A stretch of 64,000 nt of DNA from Pseudochrobactrum asaccharolyticum. Its GTDB lineage: Bacteria > Pseudomonadota > Alphaproteobacteria > Rhizobiales > Rhizobiaceae. Positions 26,707-35,554 of this stretch are shown one piece after another (positions within the stretch are counted from its first letter, which is position 1; each line of letters opens with the position of its first letter). The notes under the pieces are model-generated. The model was not told where the DNA came from. It searched no databases and worked only from the letters and a program-made list of their open reading frames with translations. The position numbers and the translations under genes were made by a program. Where the stretch lies: positions 68,633-132,632 of the forward strand of contig NZ_QNRH01000005.1 in the NCBI RefSeq assembly GCF_003314995.1, read 5' to 3'.

Positions 26707-27942
26707 ATGCCTGAAACCCTGATTTCCGTTGATCTTTCGCAGTCCGCTTATGAAAATGAGAACCTGCATAATCGCTGGCATCCGGATATTCCGATCAATG
26801 TCTGGGTTGATCCCGGCGATGACTTTCTGGTCGAGACTGTCGACTGGACCGGCGGCGCTATCAAAAACAATGATTCAGCAGAAGATATCCGCGATGTTGA
26901 TCTGACAACGGTGCATTTTCTCTCCGGCCCGATCGGTGTCAAAGGCGCCAAACCCGGCGATCTTCTCGTGGTGGATATTCTTGATGCAGGCACGCTCAAG
27001 GGACATGAATGGGGCTTTAACGGCTTCTTCTCCAAGACCAATGGCGGCGGCTTTCTGACCGACCATTTCCCGAGCGCCCAGAAATCCATCTGGCATTATG
27101 AAGGCATGTTCACCCGCTCACGCCATATTCCGGGTGTCAGCTTTGCCGGTATGATCCATCCGGGTCTGATCGGTACACTACCCGATCGCAAAATGCTGGA
27201 AATGTGGAACACGCGCGAGCTTGGCCTGATTGCAACAGAACCAAATCGTGTGCCACCTCTGGCCAATCCACCGCACGCCCGCACTGCGCATCTCGGTTCG
27301 ATCAAGAAGGGTGAAACCTTCGACAAGATCGCCGCGGAAGGCGCACGTACTGTCCCGCCACGTGAACATGGCGGCAACTGCGATATTAAAGACCTGTCGC
27401 GCGGTTCGAAAATCTATTTCCCTGTCTATGTTGACGGTGCCGGTCTCTCTATGGGCGATCTCCACTTCAGTCAGGGCGACGGCGAAATCACCTTCTGCGG
27501 CGCCATTGAAATGGCAGGCGGCTGGCTGCATATCAAAGTCGATGTGATCAAAGACGGCATGGCAAAATACGGTATTCGCAATCCGGTCTTCAAACCATCG
27601 CCGATGGTGCCGAATTATAAAGACTATCTGATTTTCCAGGGCATTTCCGTGGATGAACAGGGCAACCAGCATTATCTGGATGCCAATGTCGCCTATCGTC
27701 AGGCCTGTCTCAATGCCATCGAATATATGAAGAAATTCGGCTATTCCGGTGCGCAGGCCTATTCGATCTTAGGCTCGGCTCCGGTGCAAGGGCATTTCTC
27801 CGGCGTGGTGGATATTCCGAACTCCTGTGCAACCTTGTGGCTGCCAACCGAAATCTTCGATTTCGATATCAGCCCGTCGGCAGCAGGACCGAAGAAGTTC
27901 CTCGACGGCTCCATTGATATGCCGATTGCCTATGATCTTTGA
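26707..27942 (+). CDS. fmdA: formamidase
   Basis: 411 aa, matching the usual length (about 407-410) of Methylophilus-type FmdA. It hydrolyses formamide, and less well small aliphatic amides, to ammonium and formate in the cytoplasm. Family features visible include LHNRWHPDIP, DWTGGAIKNNDSAEDIRDVDL, the HYLSGPIG-type segment, HPGLIGTLP, PPREHGGNCDIKDLSRGS and QGDGEITFCGAIEMAG. The start follows AGAGGAGAGACC. The gene forms an operon with fmdB 8 nt downstream. The formate produced can be oxidised by the Fds-type formate dehydrogenase encoded at the right edge of the window. Confidence 0.94.
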   Translation: MPETLISVDLSQSAYENENLHNRWHPDIPINVWVDPGDDFLVETVDWTGGAIKNNDSAEDIRDVDLTTVHFLSGPIGVKGAKPGDLLVVDILDAGTLKGHEWGFNGFFSKTNGGGFLTDHFPSAQKSIWHYEGMFTRSRHIPGVSFAGMIHPGLIGTLPDRKMLEMWNTRELGLIATEPNRVPPLANPPHARTAHLGSIKKGETFDKIAAEGARTVPPREHGGNCDIKDLSRGSKIYFPVYVDGAGLSMGDLHFSQGDGEITFCGAIEMAGGWLHIKVDVIKDGMAKYGIRNPVFKPSPMVPNYKDYLIFQGISVDEQGNQHYLDANVAYRQACLNAIEYMKKFGYSGAQAYSILGSAPVQGHFSGVVDIPNSCATLWLPTEIFDFDISPSAAGPKKFLDGSIDMPIAYDL

Positions 27943-27950
27943 GGTGAAAC

Positions 27951-28286
27951 ATGCCGGTTTATGAATATGCCTGCGAAGAATGCGGGCCATTCACAGCTCT
28001 GCGTCCGATGTCGGAATATGATCAGCCCTGCGCCTGTCCGGATTGTGAAACGTCCTCAAAGCGTGTGATGCTGACAGCGCCTAATCTTGCATCGATGAAT
28101 GCAAATAAGCGTAATGCAATGGCGGTGAATGAACGCAGTTCTCATGAACCGATCAGTTCAAAATCACTAGGACACGGGCCGAATTGCGGCTGCTGCGGAT
28201 CAAAATCTAAAAAATCCAAAGCAAAAGTCTCGGCCAACGGCGCGAAAAGCTTTCCTTCCGCCCGTCCGTGGATGATCAGTCATTAA
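27951..28286 (+). CDS. fmdB: FmdB-family zinc-ribbon protein
   Basis: 111 aa. The N-terminal 45 residues are the FmdB zinc ribbon: MPVYEYACEECG, then CACPDCE, giving two CxxC-type pairs. A lysine-rich tail follows a second cysteine cluster (GPNCGCCGSKSKK), which is unusual and could bind metal too. FmdB proteins accompany formamidase genes and have been proposed as regulators, but their biochemical role is not settled. RBS GAGGTGAAAC precedes the ATG. Confidence 0.88.
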   Translation: MPVYEYACEECGPFTALRPMSEYDQPCACPDCETSSKRVMLTAPNLASMNANKRNAMAVNERSSHEPISSKSLGHGPNCGCCGSKSKKSKAKVSANGAKSFPSARPWMISH

Positions 28287-28296
28287 ATCTGCAAAT

Positions 28297-28325
28297 AAAA
28301 AAGGCGGGTCTCCCCCGCCTTTTTT
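28297..28325. terminator. bidirectional terminator between fmdB and the Lrp gene
   Basis: Stem aaaaaaggcggg/cccgccttttttt with a 5-nt loop, T runs on both strands, placed between convergent genes. Confidence 0.92.
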
Positions 28326-28343
28326 ACGCCCCCGCCAATGCTT

Positions 28344-28787
28344 TTATAAATTAGCACCGCGATTAAATTTCGTTTCCATCACAATATTGGATGTGGTGCG
28401 GACAATGCCCATCATCTCATTGATCTTGTTGATCTCGGCATTGAGCTTTTCCAGCGTATCTGTGCAGATATGAATGATCAGATCCCAGTCACCGGAAATA
28501 GAATGTACGGCCTGTACAGCGGTCAGCGTTTTCAGCTGCTTGATCACATCCGGAAAGTTCTTGTTATTCAGCGCCGCAAAAGTGAAGCACTGGATCGGTG
28601 AACGATTGACATTGGCACCGAGGCGCACGGAATAACCGTCAATAATCCCGTTGGTTTCCAGCCGCTGAATACGCTCCTGCAAAGCTGTGCGGGACACACC
28701 GAGCTGACGCGCCAGTGACGCCACAGATTCACGGGCGTTTTTCTGCATCAGCGCCAGTAACTGCTTATCCTTATCGGTCATTTGCAT
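28344..28787 (-). CDS. Lrp/AsnC-family transcriptional regulator
   Basis: 147 aa. The N-terminal HTH reads DKQLLALMQKNARESVASLA then RQLGVSRTALQERIQRLE, and residues about 65-140 form the RAM effector domain with the VHSISGDWDLIIHI motif. Such proteins respond to amino acids or related amines. It is the last gene of a minus-strand cluster with an FAD-dependent amine/amino-acid oxidase 30 bp upstream and an amino-acid ABC system, so it probably controls that pathway. MQM gives two possible starts two codons apart. Confidence 0.9.
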   Translation of the reverse strand: MQMTDKDKQLLALMQKNARESVASLARQLGVSRTALQERIQRLETNGIIDGYSVRLGANVNRSPIQCFTFAALNNKNFPDVIKQLKTLTAVQAVHSISGDWDLIIHICTDTLEKLNAEINKINEMMGIVRTTSNIVMETKFNRGANL

Positions 28788-28817
28788 GGCTGTAATCCCG
28801 TATCATCAGCGCTCATC

Positions 28818-30134
28818 TTAACGATGAGCGCCCTTATAGCGGCCTTCCTGAAAGTAATCCATCATCCGCAGATAAGAGTAGACAGTTTCTGCAGCCAAAG
28901 GCCCGAAGACACCGCCGTTCCATGTCAGCCCATAAGGCTCAAACAAGCGGATACGATCACTATCCCCGCTGATCGCCTCAGCAACGACACGTCCGCCAAT
29001 CGCAGTGGTATTCATACCATGTCCGCCAAAGGAACTGCATGTCCACAGACCATCTTCCACTTTGGTGATATGCGGCATCTTATGACGGGAGTAGCCCATC
29101 AGACCAGACCATGCCTTTTCGATTTTAACATCCTGCAATCCGGCAAACACGTCGCACATATCTTTGCGCAAAATCGCTGCCAGACGCGTTTCATCCTGCT
29201 CGTTCTTAGTCGTAATCCGTCCACCCCAGAGAATACGATCCCCTTCCACAACACGGTAATAGTCGGATGAGCGACGGTCATCACCAACCGCATCTATCGT
29301 ACGGATGAAATCCTGCAGACGGTTACCCAGCTTTTCGGTCAGCACAACATAGGTAGCGATAGGCAAAAAGGCACGGCGCAGCTTGCCGAATTGCGCACCG
29401 CCATAACCACCACAGCATAGAACCACATCATCACACTGTACCGAGCCATGCTCGGTTTTCACGGTATAGCGCCCTGTAGCACCGGCCTGTGTGTTACGGG
29501 TGAAAGACTGCATGGCGCTGTCTTCAAAAATCCGGCCGCCTTTGGCACGGATCAGATCAGCCAGACCCAGCGCATAATTCAGCGGGTGAAAATGGAAACC
29601 GGTACTGTCACGCAGCGCCTGCTTATAGATCGGCGTATTCAGCTTCTGGCGGATTGCTGCTGTGTCGAGATATTCATATTCATAGTTGAAATGCTGCGCC
29701 ATACGATCACGGTAACGCTGCATCTGCTCTGCCGCTTCATAGCGCACGACACTCAGCTTACCTTTGACAATATTGCAGTCCGGCAGATTATTCTGCTCAA
29801 TATTTTCACGGACAATATCCACGCCTTCAACCGACATGGCGAACAGCTTTTTCGCGTCTTCAAAACCGCTGCGTTTTTCAATCGCGCCAAGACCTTCAGA
29901 CCAGCCATTCAGACAAAAGCCGCCATTGCGTCCCGAAGCACCCCAGCTGACTTTGTTCTGTTCAATCACAATCACGGATTTATTGCGCTTCAGCAATTCC
30001 CATGCCGTCGTCAGACCGGCAAGTCCGCCACCGACAATACAAACATCAGCCTGCAGATTAGTTTGCAGGTTCTCATAGGCAGAAGCGGATGCGACCCGTG
30101 TGGCGCTGTAATAGGTAGCTGGATATGAACTCAT
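28818..30134 (-). CDS. FAD-dependent oxidoreductase, PuuB/DAO-like
   Basis: 438 aa. The dinucleotide-binding motif VGGGLAGLTTAWEL (near residue 34), followed by IEQNKVSWGASGRNGGF, is typical of the glycine oxidase/DadA/PuuB group. The C-terminal segment WSGLMGYSRHKMPHI and GHGMNTTAIGG complete the DAO fold. The closest known role is gamma-glutamylputrescine oxidase (PuuB), but other amine or D-amino-acid substrates are possible. No puuA, puuC or puuD gene is nearby, so the polyamine assignment is weak. It lies in an operon with an amino-acid-type binding protein and permease upstream and an Lrp regulator downstream. Confidence 0.82.
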   Translation of the reverse strand: MSSYPATYYSATRVASASAYENLQTNLQADVCIVGGGLAGLTTAWELLKRNKSVIVIEQNKVSWGASGRNGGFCLNGWSEGLGAIEKRSGFEDAKKLFAMSVEGVDIVRENIEQNNLPDCNIVKGKLSVVRYEAAEQMQRYRDRMAQHFNYEYEYLDTAAIRQKLNTPIYKQALRDSTGFHFHPLNYALGLADLIRAKGGRIFEDSAMQSFTRNTQAGATGRYTVKTEHGSVQCDDVVLCCGGYGGAQFGKLRRAFLPIATYVVLTEKLGNRLQDFIRTIDAVGDDRRSSDYYRVVEGDRILWGGRITTKNEQDETRLAAILRKDMCDVFAGLQDVKIEKAWSGLMGYSRHKMPHITKVEDGLWTCSSFGGHGMNTTAIGGRVVAEAISGDSDRIRLFEPYGLTWNGGVFGPLAAETVYSYLRMMDYFQEGRYKGAHR

Positions 30135-30244
30135 AATAATACTGCTTCTTACAGAAAATTGTGCTGCACGGATGATACGGGGCGCGTTTCAAGCTGCACA
30201 TTGCTGTGCAGGAATTCAGTCCGGAAGCTGTTCTGGGATAATGC

Positions 30245-30276
30245 CGGTTTCTGCAATCTGAAGGGAGCAGAAACCG
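30245..30276 (-). other. intercistronic stem-loop after the amino-acid-binding-protein gene
   Basis: Perfect 10-bp stem (cggtttctgc/gcagaaaccg) with a 12-nt loop, 19 bp past the stop codon and before the oxidase gene. No T run, so more likely an mRNA stabiliser or partial terminator. Confidence 0.6.
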
Positions 30277-30294
30277 ACAGCATAGATGTGATGG

Positions 30295-31122
30295 TTATTT
30301 CAGCTTGGTGTAATCCACGCCGTACCACTTAACCGACAGTTCAGTCATGGTGCCGTCTGCTTTCAGCTGTTCAAAGACCTCTTTGATCTTTGCTGTAAAT
30401 TCAGGATCACCCTTGTCTACGGCAACAGCCAATGGCTCATAAAAAGCAGGTTCATCATTCAGTGCGCGGATCGGATAACCGCGCTTCACTGCGTTTTCGA
30501 CAGTCGGCATTGCAGAAACTGAGGCATCAAGACGAGTGCCGTCACCAAGACGCAGATCATCAAGCGGGCCAACGCTGTCGCCATAGGTTTTAATATCGCC
30601 TGGCTTCACATCATATTTGAACTCAGGCACGCCTACAGCATCAATCTTCAGCGTACCGTTGATGTAATCTTCGGTTGTTGTACCACCTTCAACGCCAATA
30701 ACCTTGCCGTTCAGATCCGCGCGCTTCTCAGCCTTGGAATCCTTGTGTACGGTGAAAACATAAGGCGTGTAGTAATAAACAGTCGGGAAATCGAGAATGC
30801 GGGCACGACCGGTTGTCGGGGTCATGGAACCGACAGAAATATCCCAGCGGCCATTCCAGTGACCCGCAGTGATGATGCCCCATTCCGGTGTCACAAAGCG
30901 CGCTGTGGCTCCGAGACGTTTGGCAACTTCGGTTGCAACATCAATATCGAAACCAACCAGCTTGTCGTCTTTCATGAAAGACTGCGGCGGCCAATTTGCT
31001 GCCGTTGCAACAACCAGTTCTTTTTTGCTGGTAACGCGGTCCAGTGTTTCACCGGCAAATGCCGGCAGGCTTACGCTCAACGCCAGTGCGGCAACAGCAG
31101 CGGATAAAATTGCATTCTTCAT
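30295..31122 (-). CDS. periplasmic amino-acid-binding protein (SBP family 3)
   Basis: 275 aa from the ATG at 31122, which follows GGGGAGGAG; an in-frame ATG 7 codons earlier lies on the RBS and is unlikely. Signal peptide MKNAILSAAVAALALSVSLP, cleavage after AFA. The mature domain has the family 3 hallmarks WPPQSFMKDDKLVGFDIDVA, GVEGGTTTEDYI and a C-terminal FEQLKADGTMTELSVKWYG. It would capture a polar amino acid, amine or opine for the permease encoded just upstream. Specificity is not visible in the sequence; the co-transcribed oxidase suggests an oxidisable amino acid or amine. Confidence 0.88.
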   Translation of the reverse strand: MKNAILSAAVAALALSVSLPAFAGETLDRVTSKKELVVATAANWPPQSFMKDDKLVGFDIDVATEVAKRLGATARFVTPEWGIITAGHWNGRWDISVGSMTPTTGRARILDFPTVYYYTPYVFTVHKDSKAEKRADLNGKVIGVEGGTTTEDYINGTLKIDAVGVPEFKYDVKPGDIKTYGDSVGPLDDLRLGDGTRLDASVSAMPTVENAVKRGYPIRALNDEPAFYEPLAVAVDKGDPEFTAKIKEVFEQLKADGTMTELSVKWYGVDYTKLK

Positions 31123-31230
31123 GTGGGCTCCTCCCCTGAACATAGTGTTATTCAGATGACCTCACCGGAATAAACAGCCATGCGAAAACAATGGATAATT
31201 TTGGTCAGAACGGCTGACCGCCCGTATTCA

Positions 31231-32196
31231 TCAGCGTTCCTGACGCTTCATGCGTTTTTCCAGCACAGCCTGACAGCGTTCGAGAATGATCGACAAAAAC
31301 CAGTAGAGCAGTGCAGCGGTGATCAGCATTTCCAGATGGCGGAACTCTTCACGACCCTGCGTACGGGCGAGGAACATCAGCTCCCAGACACCGATAACCG
31401 AGACAAGGGATGAGTCTTTCAGCATCGCGATAAACTGGTTGCCTGTCGGCGGGATGATCAGCTTCATCGCCTGCGGCATGATCACTTTGCGCATTGTGGT
31501 GAAAGGGCGCAGCCCAAGCGCACGGGCAGCTTCCCACTGACCACGCGGAATGGACATAATACCACCGCGGAAAATCTCGGTCATATAAGCGCCGTAACAC
31601 AGCGACAGAGCCAGTACACCGGCAGGCACTGCATCAATCACATAGCCGAGCTGCGGAATACCGAGATAAATCAGGTAGATCTGGATCAGCAGCGGTACAC
31701 CGCGGAAAAACGAGGTGTAGAAAGAGGCAATCGCAACAGCGAAACCGTTTTGTGAAAGCTTGGCAATGGCACCGACAATCGCCAGCACAAACGCAATGGC
31801 AATAGAGATCGCCGAAATATAAACGGTCGTGACCACACCCTGCGTAATCAGAAACGGCAATTTCGACAGGATAAATGTGTAAGACAGATCAAAGCTGTAG
31901 AAAAAATACAGGGCACCAGAGAGCAAGGCCAGCCAGACAACTATGGTTTGTGCCTGCATCGGCAGTCTGCCGACGATGTTGATAACCAGTGTCAAAACCA
32001 ACGAAGTGACGGCTGCAACCGCAATTATGCCAGTCTTGGTGTGCAACAATGCTGCAAGCCCTGTTGCGGCTTCATCAGGAGTGCCTGCCTGATGCCAGTT
32101 TCCCCAAACCATAAAAGCGAAGATAACAAGGGCGAATACGCCCAGAAACCACGGCTGCTGCGTGATTTTGTTCTTTTGAACTTTATCGTAATACAT
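31231..32196 (-). CDS. polar amino-acid ABC transporter permease (HisM/GlnP-like)
   Basis: 321 aa, longer than typical HisM-type permeases (about 220-240). The C-terminal 215 residues carry the family core: YTSFFRGVPLLIQIYLIYLG, the ATPase-contact loop EAARALGLRPFTTMRKVIMPQ and FIAMLKDSSLVSVIGVWEL. The N-terminal about 105 residues add hydrophobic segments (for example PWFLGVFALVIFAFMVWG), possibly two or three extra membrane helices. RBS GGGAGCAG. It is the first gene of the cluster. No ATPase subunit gene adjoins it, so it must borrow one from elsewhere. Confidence 0.88.
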   Translation of the reverse strand: MYYDKVQKNKITQQPWFLGVFALVIFAFMVWGNWHQAGTPDEAATGLAALLHTKTGIIAVAAVTSLVLTLVINIVGRLPMQAQTIVVWLALLSGALYFFYSFDLSYTFILSKLPFLITQGVVTTVYISAISIAIAFVLAIVGAIAKLSQNGFAVAIASFYTSFFRGVPLLIQIYLIYLGIPQLGYVIDAVPAGVLALSLCYGAYMTEIFRGGIMSIPRGQWEAARALGLRPFTTMRKVIMPQAMKLIIPPTGNQFIAMLKDSSLVSVIGVWELMFLARTQGREEFRHLEMLITAALLYWFLSIILERCQAVLEKRMKRQER

Positions 32197-32576
32197 GCTG
32201 ATCTGCTCCCTGCCTCTATGTCTCTTTCAAAAAAGCGCAGGCTTCCACCCGAACAATTGCCGGAAATGACATAAAAAGCAGACATAATCACCGAAATAAC
32301 AGGCATAATGCGATTCAAAGCAGCGAATTTGACTGCGTAAGCGCTTTATCCACGCGATAAAAAGTGAAACCGCAGGGGCAATACAGCTGAAACACTGCTT
32401 ACAGACCGGCAATTTCACATATTGTTTTTCTCGAATAGTTCGCAGCTTTAAACACCGTTTTCAGGACACAGCGTTGCCGGATAAGCGGCTTGATTTATCG
32501 ATAGCCACATCATAAATTCAGCTCATGCAGCGATGCTCAGGATTTATTCTCGGGTATAGCGCATAATAATTTTAAT
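32197..32576. other. intergenic region between the amino-acid operon and the FMN riboswitch
   Basis: About 380 bp separating divergent units. It must carry the promoter of the permease operon and the promoter of the riboswitch transcript. No protein-like frame, repeat or recognised operator was found. Confidence 0.5.
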
Positions 32577-32876
32577 CGTTCTCAGGGCGGGGTGTAATTC
32601 CCCACCGGCGGTAACAGGCACAAGCCTGAAGCCCGCGAGCGCTTAATTGAGATACATCGCAGGCACCAAACAAAAGTGCGCCTGCACGTATTCTGGTTAT
32701 AGCGTGCTGAAAATGGTGTTTTTCGAGAACCGGAGCGGAGTGTACTTTTAGTACATGAGCACCGGAAGCAGAGAAAAACGACATTTGCAAGCCGCTAGAG
32801 CCTGAATATTCCAGTTAAGGTCAGCAGATTCGGTGCAACTCCGAAGCCGACGGTCATAGTCCGGATGAGAGAGAGC
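32577..32876 (+). promoter_or_regulatory. FMN riboswitch (RFN element)
   Basis: The conserved 5' half AGGGCGGGGTGTAATTCCCC-ACCGGCGGTAAC (32584-32615) and GCCCGCGAGCG (32631-32641) and the 3' half GATTCGGTGCAACTCCGAAG-CCGAC-GGTCATAGTCCGGATGAGAG (32827-32871) match the RFN consensus in order and pairing. The aptamer binds FMN and normally lowers expression of the downstream gene. Between the halves the variable arm is expanded to about 185 nt by a long hairpin. About 110 nt of leader follow before the RibN start; I could not see a clear terminator, so control may be translational. Confidence 0.93.
32712..32786 (+). repeat. long imperfect hairpin inserted in the riboswitch variable arm
   Basis: A perfect apical stem gtac-tttta-gtac (32742-32754) sits inside outer arms gtgtttttc.../...gaaaaacgac, with accgga repeated at 32729 and 32761. 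It is followed at 32795 by ctagagc, a heptamer also seen in the palindromes near 38 kb. It looks like an inserted dispersed element, but its copy number elsewhere is unknown. Confidence 0.55.
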
Positions 32877-32986
32877 GGGGCTGAAATAGCATCATGCGCG
32901 GAGATTTTTGCCGCCATTATGGAATTTTCTTCCCGTACCATTTCCCAATCCCTGGGGTAACGGCTTACGAGACAGGAAGAAAAACG

Positions 32987-33913
32987 TTGAGCCCAATTGC
33001 CTCTGTTCAGACATTAAAACCGACCATCCGTGGTGCAGCACTCATGCTGGCCGCCTGTGCCGCCTATGCAGGCGTCAATGTTGCCACCCAATGGGCAGGC
33101 ACCCGCACCGGTATCCCTTCTGTTGTCATTGCTTTCTGGCAATATGTCATCGCTCTGGTACTCACCCTGCCCTTGCTGATCCGCGAAGGCGCACGGGCAC
33201 TGCGTACCAATCACCTTGGCCTGCACATAATCCGTGTTGGTCTGGCTGCTGCCGGTGTGCAGGTCTGGATTTTCGCCCTCACCCATGTGCCGATCTGGCA
33301 GGTGATTGCGCTTTCCATGACATCACCGTTCTTTGTCATTCTGTGCGCGCGCCTGTTCCTGCATGAAGCAGTGACGCAAACGCGCCTGCTCACCACCTTA
33401 GTCGGCTTTATCGGCGCATTGATTATTATCGCGCCGTGGTCAGACACCTATACAGTCTATTCACTGCTGCCTATTCTTGCGGCAGCGCTATGGGCTGGCT
33501 ACTCGGTGATGACCAAATATCTGACCCGCTTTGAAACAACGGCCAGTATTTCGGTCTATATGCTGATCCTGCTCACCCCTATTAACGGTGCGCTATGGGC
33601 AGCATCGGGCGTTGGTTTTCCGGAAATTGCATCGCCGTCTGCTGAAATCTGGACAATCCTGCTGACAATTGGCGTTCTGACTGCGATGGCGCAATATTTC
33701 CAGATTGCCGCCTATTCGGCAGCCGATGCCGTCTATCTGCAGCCTTTTGATGATCTGAAACTACCGCTGAATGTTATTCTCGGCTGGATTGTCTTTGCCG
33801 CGACACCAAGCATTAATTTCTGGCCCGGTGCTCTGCTGATTGTCGGCGCATCGCTCTATCTGATGCGTCAGGACAGCGGCCGTTCAACGACGCGCTTACA
33901 GGCCGCAGAATAG
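32987..33913 (+). CDS. ribN: RibN-type riboflavin transporter (EamA/DMT family)
   Basis: 308 aa from a TTG at 32987 with AGGAAG 7 nt upstream. An in-frame ATG at 32894 would add 31 residues unlike a transporter and begin within the riboswitch tail. Two EamA repeats, ten predicted membrane segments: the first begins GAALMLAACAAYAGVNVATQ, and WQVIALSMTSPFFVILCARLFLHE and FDDLKLPLNVILGWIVF mark the repeat ends. Its position behind an FMN riboswitch matches RibN, the alphaproteobacterial riboflavin importer of the DMT superfamily. It should bring riboflavin across the inner membrane and be repressed when FMN is plentiful. Confidence 0.85.
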   Translation: MSPIASVQTLKPTIRGAALMLAACAAYAGVNVATQWAGTRTGIPSVVIAFWQYVIALVLTLPLLIREGARALRTNHLGLHIIRVGLAAAGVQVWIFALTHVPIWQVIALSMTSPFFVILCARLFLHEAVTQTRLLTTLVGFIGALIIIAPWSDTYTVYSLLPILAAALWAGYSVMTKYLTRFETTASISVYMLILLTPINGALWAASGVGFPEIASPSAEIWTILLTIGVLTAMAQYFQIAAYSAADAVYLQPFDDLKLPLNVILGWIVFAATPSINFWPGALLIVGASLYLMRQDSGRSTTRLQAAE

Positions 33914-33921
33914 GTCTAAAC

Positions 33922-33947
33922 AAAACGGCGGGAAATCCCGCCGTTTT
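33922..33947. terminator. bidirectional terminator between ribN and emrB
   Basis: Stem aaaacggcggga (33922-33933) with tcccgccgtttt (33936-33947), T runs on both strands, between convergent genes. The perfect repeat leaves only 2 nt, so the top pairs must open. Confidence 0.9.
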
Positions 33948-33967
33948 TAGTTTGAAATGATACGCGC

Positions 33968-35542
33968 TTAATGCCCTGCCGCTTCTTTGGGCACATCACC
34001 GGGCTTTTTCATCATTGTTGCAAAAAATGCCAGTGCAACAAACAAGCCGGTCAGGATCAGAAACACATCAATGAACGACATCAGTGTTGCCTGCTGACGC
34101 ACCATGCCCGAAAGCTTGACCAGCGCAATATTGGCACCATCCATACCAGCTGCATTATATTTGGCAGTCAGGTTAGCAAGCATTTCCTGGGCTTCGTGAT
34201 TGCCCCAGTTCAGGTGCTCGGACAATTGCGCATAATGCAGATCACCGCGACGCATCAGCATCGTGTTAATCACCGCCAGACCAATCGCACCGCCAAGATT
34301 ACGCATAAGGTTAAACAGGCCGGAAGCATTTTTAATATGGGATGGATGCAATGTACCCAGCGCCAGATTATTAATTGGCACCATACACAGCATCATCGAA
34401 CAGCCACGCAGAATTTGCGGCAGCAACAATTCGTAAAAATCCCAGTCCGTCGTCAGCCCCGTCATCACATAGGTACCGGCAGCAAAACCGATAAAGCCGA
34501 TCATCATCATCAGGCGCGGGTCCATCCGCGTCGAGAGAAAACCGGCCAGCGGTGCGGTCATGAACATTGCCAGACCACTGACAAACAGCGCCTCACCGAT
34601 CATCAGCGCATCATAGCCACGGATACTACCGAGATAGAGCGGATAGAGATAGGTCAGCCCGTAAAGCCCGACACCCATAATGAATGAGAAGCTGGAACCG
34701 AGCGCAAAGTTCATATTACTGAAAGCAGAGAGATCAACAATCGGTTCTTCAGCCGTAAACGCCCTGTAGAAAAACGTAACAGCACCGGCAACCAGCACGA
34801 AGGTCATGATGACAATATGGCTGTCCTCGAACCAGTCATTACGCGGCCCTTCTTCCAGCACATATTCCAGCGAGCCGAGAAATGCCGCCATACCGGCCAG
34901 TCCCCACCAGTCGAATTTAGCCAGCAGGGATTTATCGCCCTTGTCAAAGTCGATCAGGTTCCATGCCGCAATTGCTACCATAATCCCCGGCACCACATTG
35001 ACCAGAAACAGCCAGTGCCATGAGAATGTATGGGACAGATAACCGCCGATTGTCGGCCCCACAGTCGGTGCCAGTGTTGCCACCAGACCAACGATCGGCG
35101 AAACAATCGAGCGCTTGGACGGCGGAAAAATTGTGAAGGCCGCTGCAAACACGCTCGGGATCATACCACCGCCGATAAAGCCCTGAATGGCGCGGTAGAC
35201 AATCATCTGCTCGATATTGGTAGCAGTCGCACATAAAATACTGGCCAGTGTGAAACCAGCGGCAGAAATCGTGAACAACACGCGTGTGGAAAGCAGACGC
35301 CCGAGAAAACCTGAAAGCGGGATCATCACCACTTCGGCAATCAGATAGGAGGTCTGCACCCATGAGATTTCATCGGAGCTGGCACCCAGCCCCGCCTGAA
35401 TTTCCGCAAGGGATGCCGACACAATCTGAATATCCAGAATAGCCATAAACATCCCGAACACCATTGCCAGAAAGGCAATGGCTTTACGCGGATCAATTTT
35501 TTCTTCAGCAGGATTTCCCTGCATTGTTGTTGAGGCAGCCAT
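33968..35542 (-). CDS. emrB: EmrB/QacA-family (DHA2) MFS drug efflux transporter
   Basis: 524 aa with about 14 predicted membrane segments, the DHA2 arrangement. Recognisable motifs: MFMAILDIQIVSASLAEIQ in TM1, SWVQTSYLIAEVVMIPLSGF, the motif A loop GRLLSTR, and GxxxGPxxGG in motif C (LAPTVGPTIGGYLS). It works with the periplasmic adaptor EmrA, whose gene ends 12 bp upstream, and an outer-membrane channel encoded elsewhere, to expel hydrophobic compounds. A divergent TetR gene is the likely regulator. Confidence 0.92.
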   Translation of the reverse strand: MAASTTMQGNPAEEKIDPRKAIAFLAMVFGMFMAILDIQIVSASLAEIQAGLGASSDEISWVQTSYLIAEVVMIPLSGFLGRLLSTRVLFTISAAGFTLASILCATATNIEQMIVYRAIQGFIGGGMIPSVFAAAFTIFPPSKRSIVSPIVGLVATLAPTVGPTIGGYLSHTFSWHWLFLVNVVPGIMVAIAAWNLIDFDKGDKSLLAKFDWWGLAGMAAFLGSLEYVLEEGPRNDWFEDSHIVIMTFVLVAGAVTFFYRAFTAEEPIVDLSAFSNMNFALGSSFSFIMGVGLYGLTYLYPLYLGSIRGYDALMIGEALFVSGLAMFMTAPLAGFLSTRMDPRLMMMIGFIGFAAGTYVMTGLTTDWDFYELLLPQILRGCSMMLCMVPINNLALGTLHPSHIKNASGLFNLMRNLGGAIGLAVINTMLMRRGDLHYAQLSEHLNWGNHEAQEMLANLTAKYNAAGMDGANIALVKLSGMVRQQATLMSFIDVFLILTGLFVALAFFATMMKKPGDVPKEAAGH

Positions 35543-35554
35543 GGCTGTGCACGC

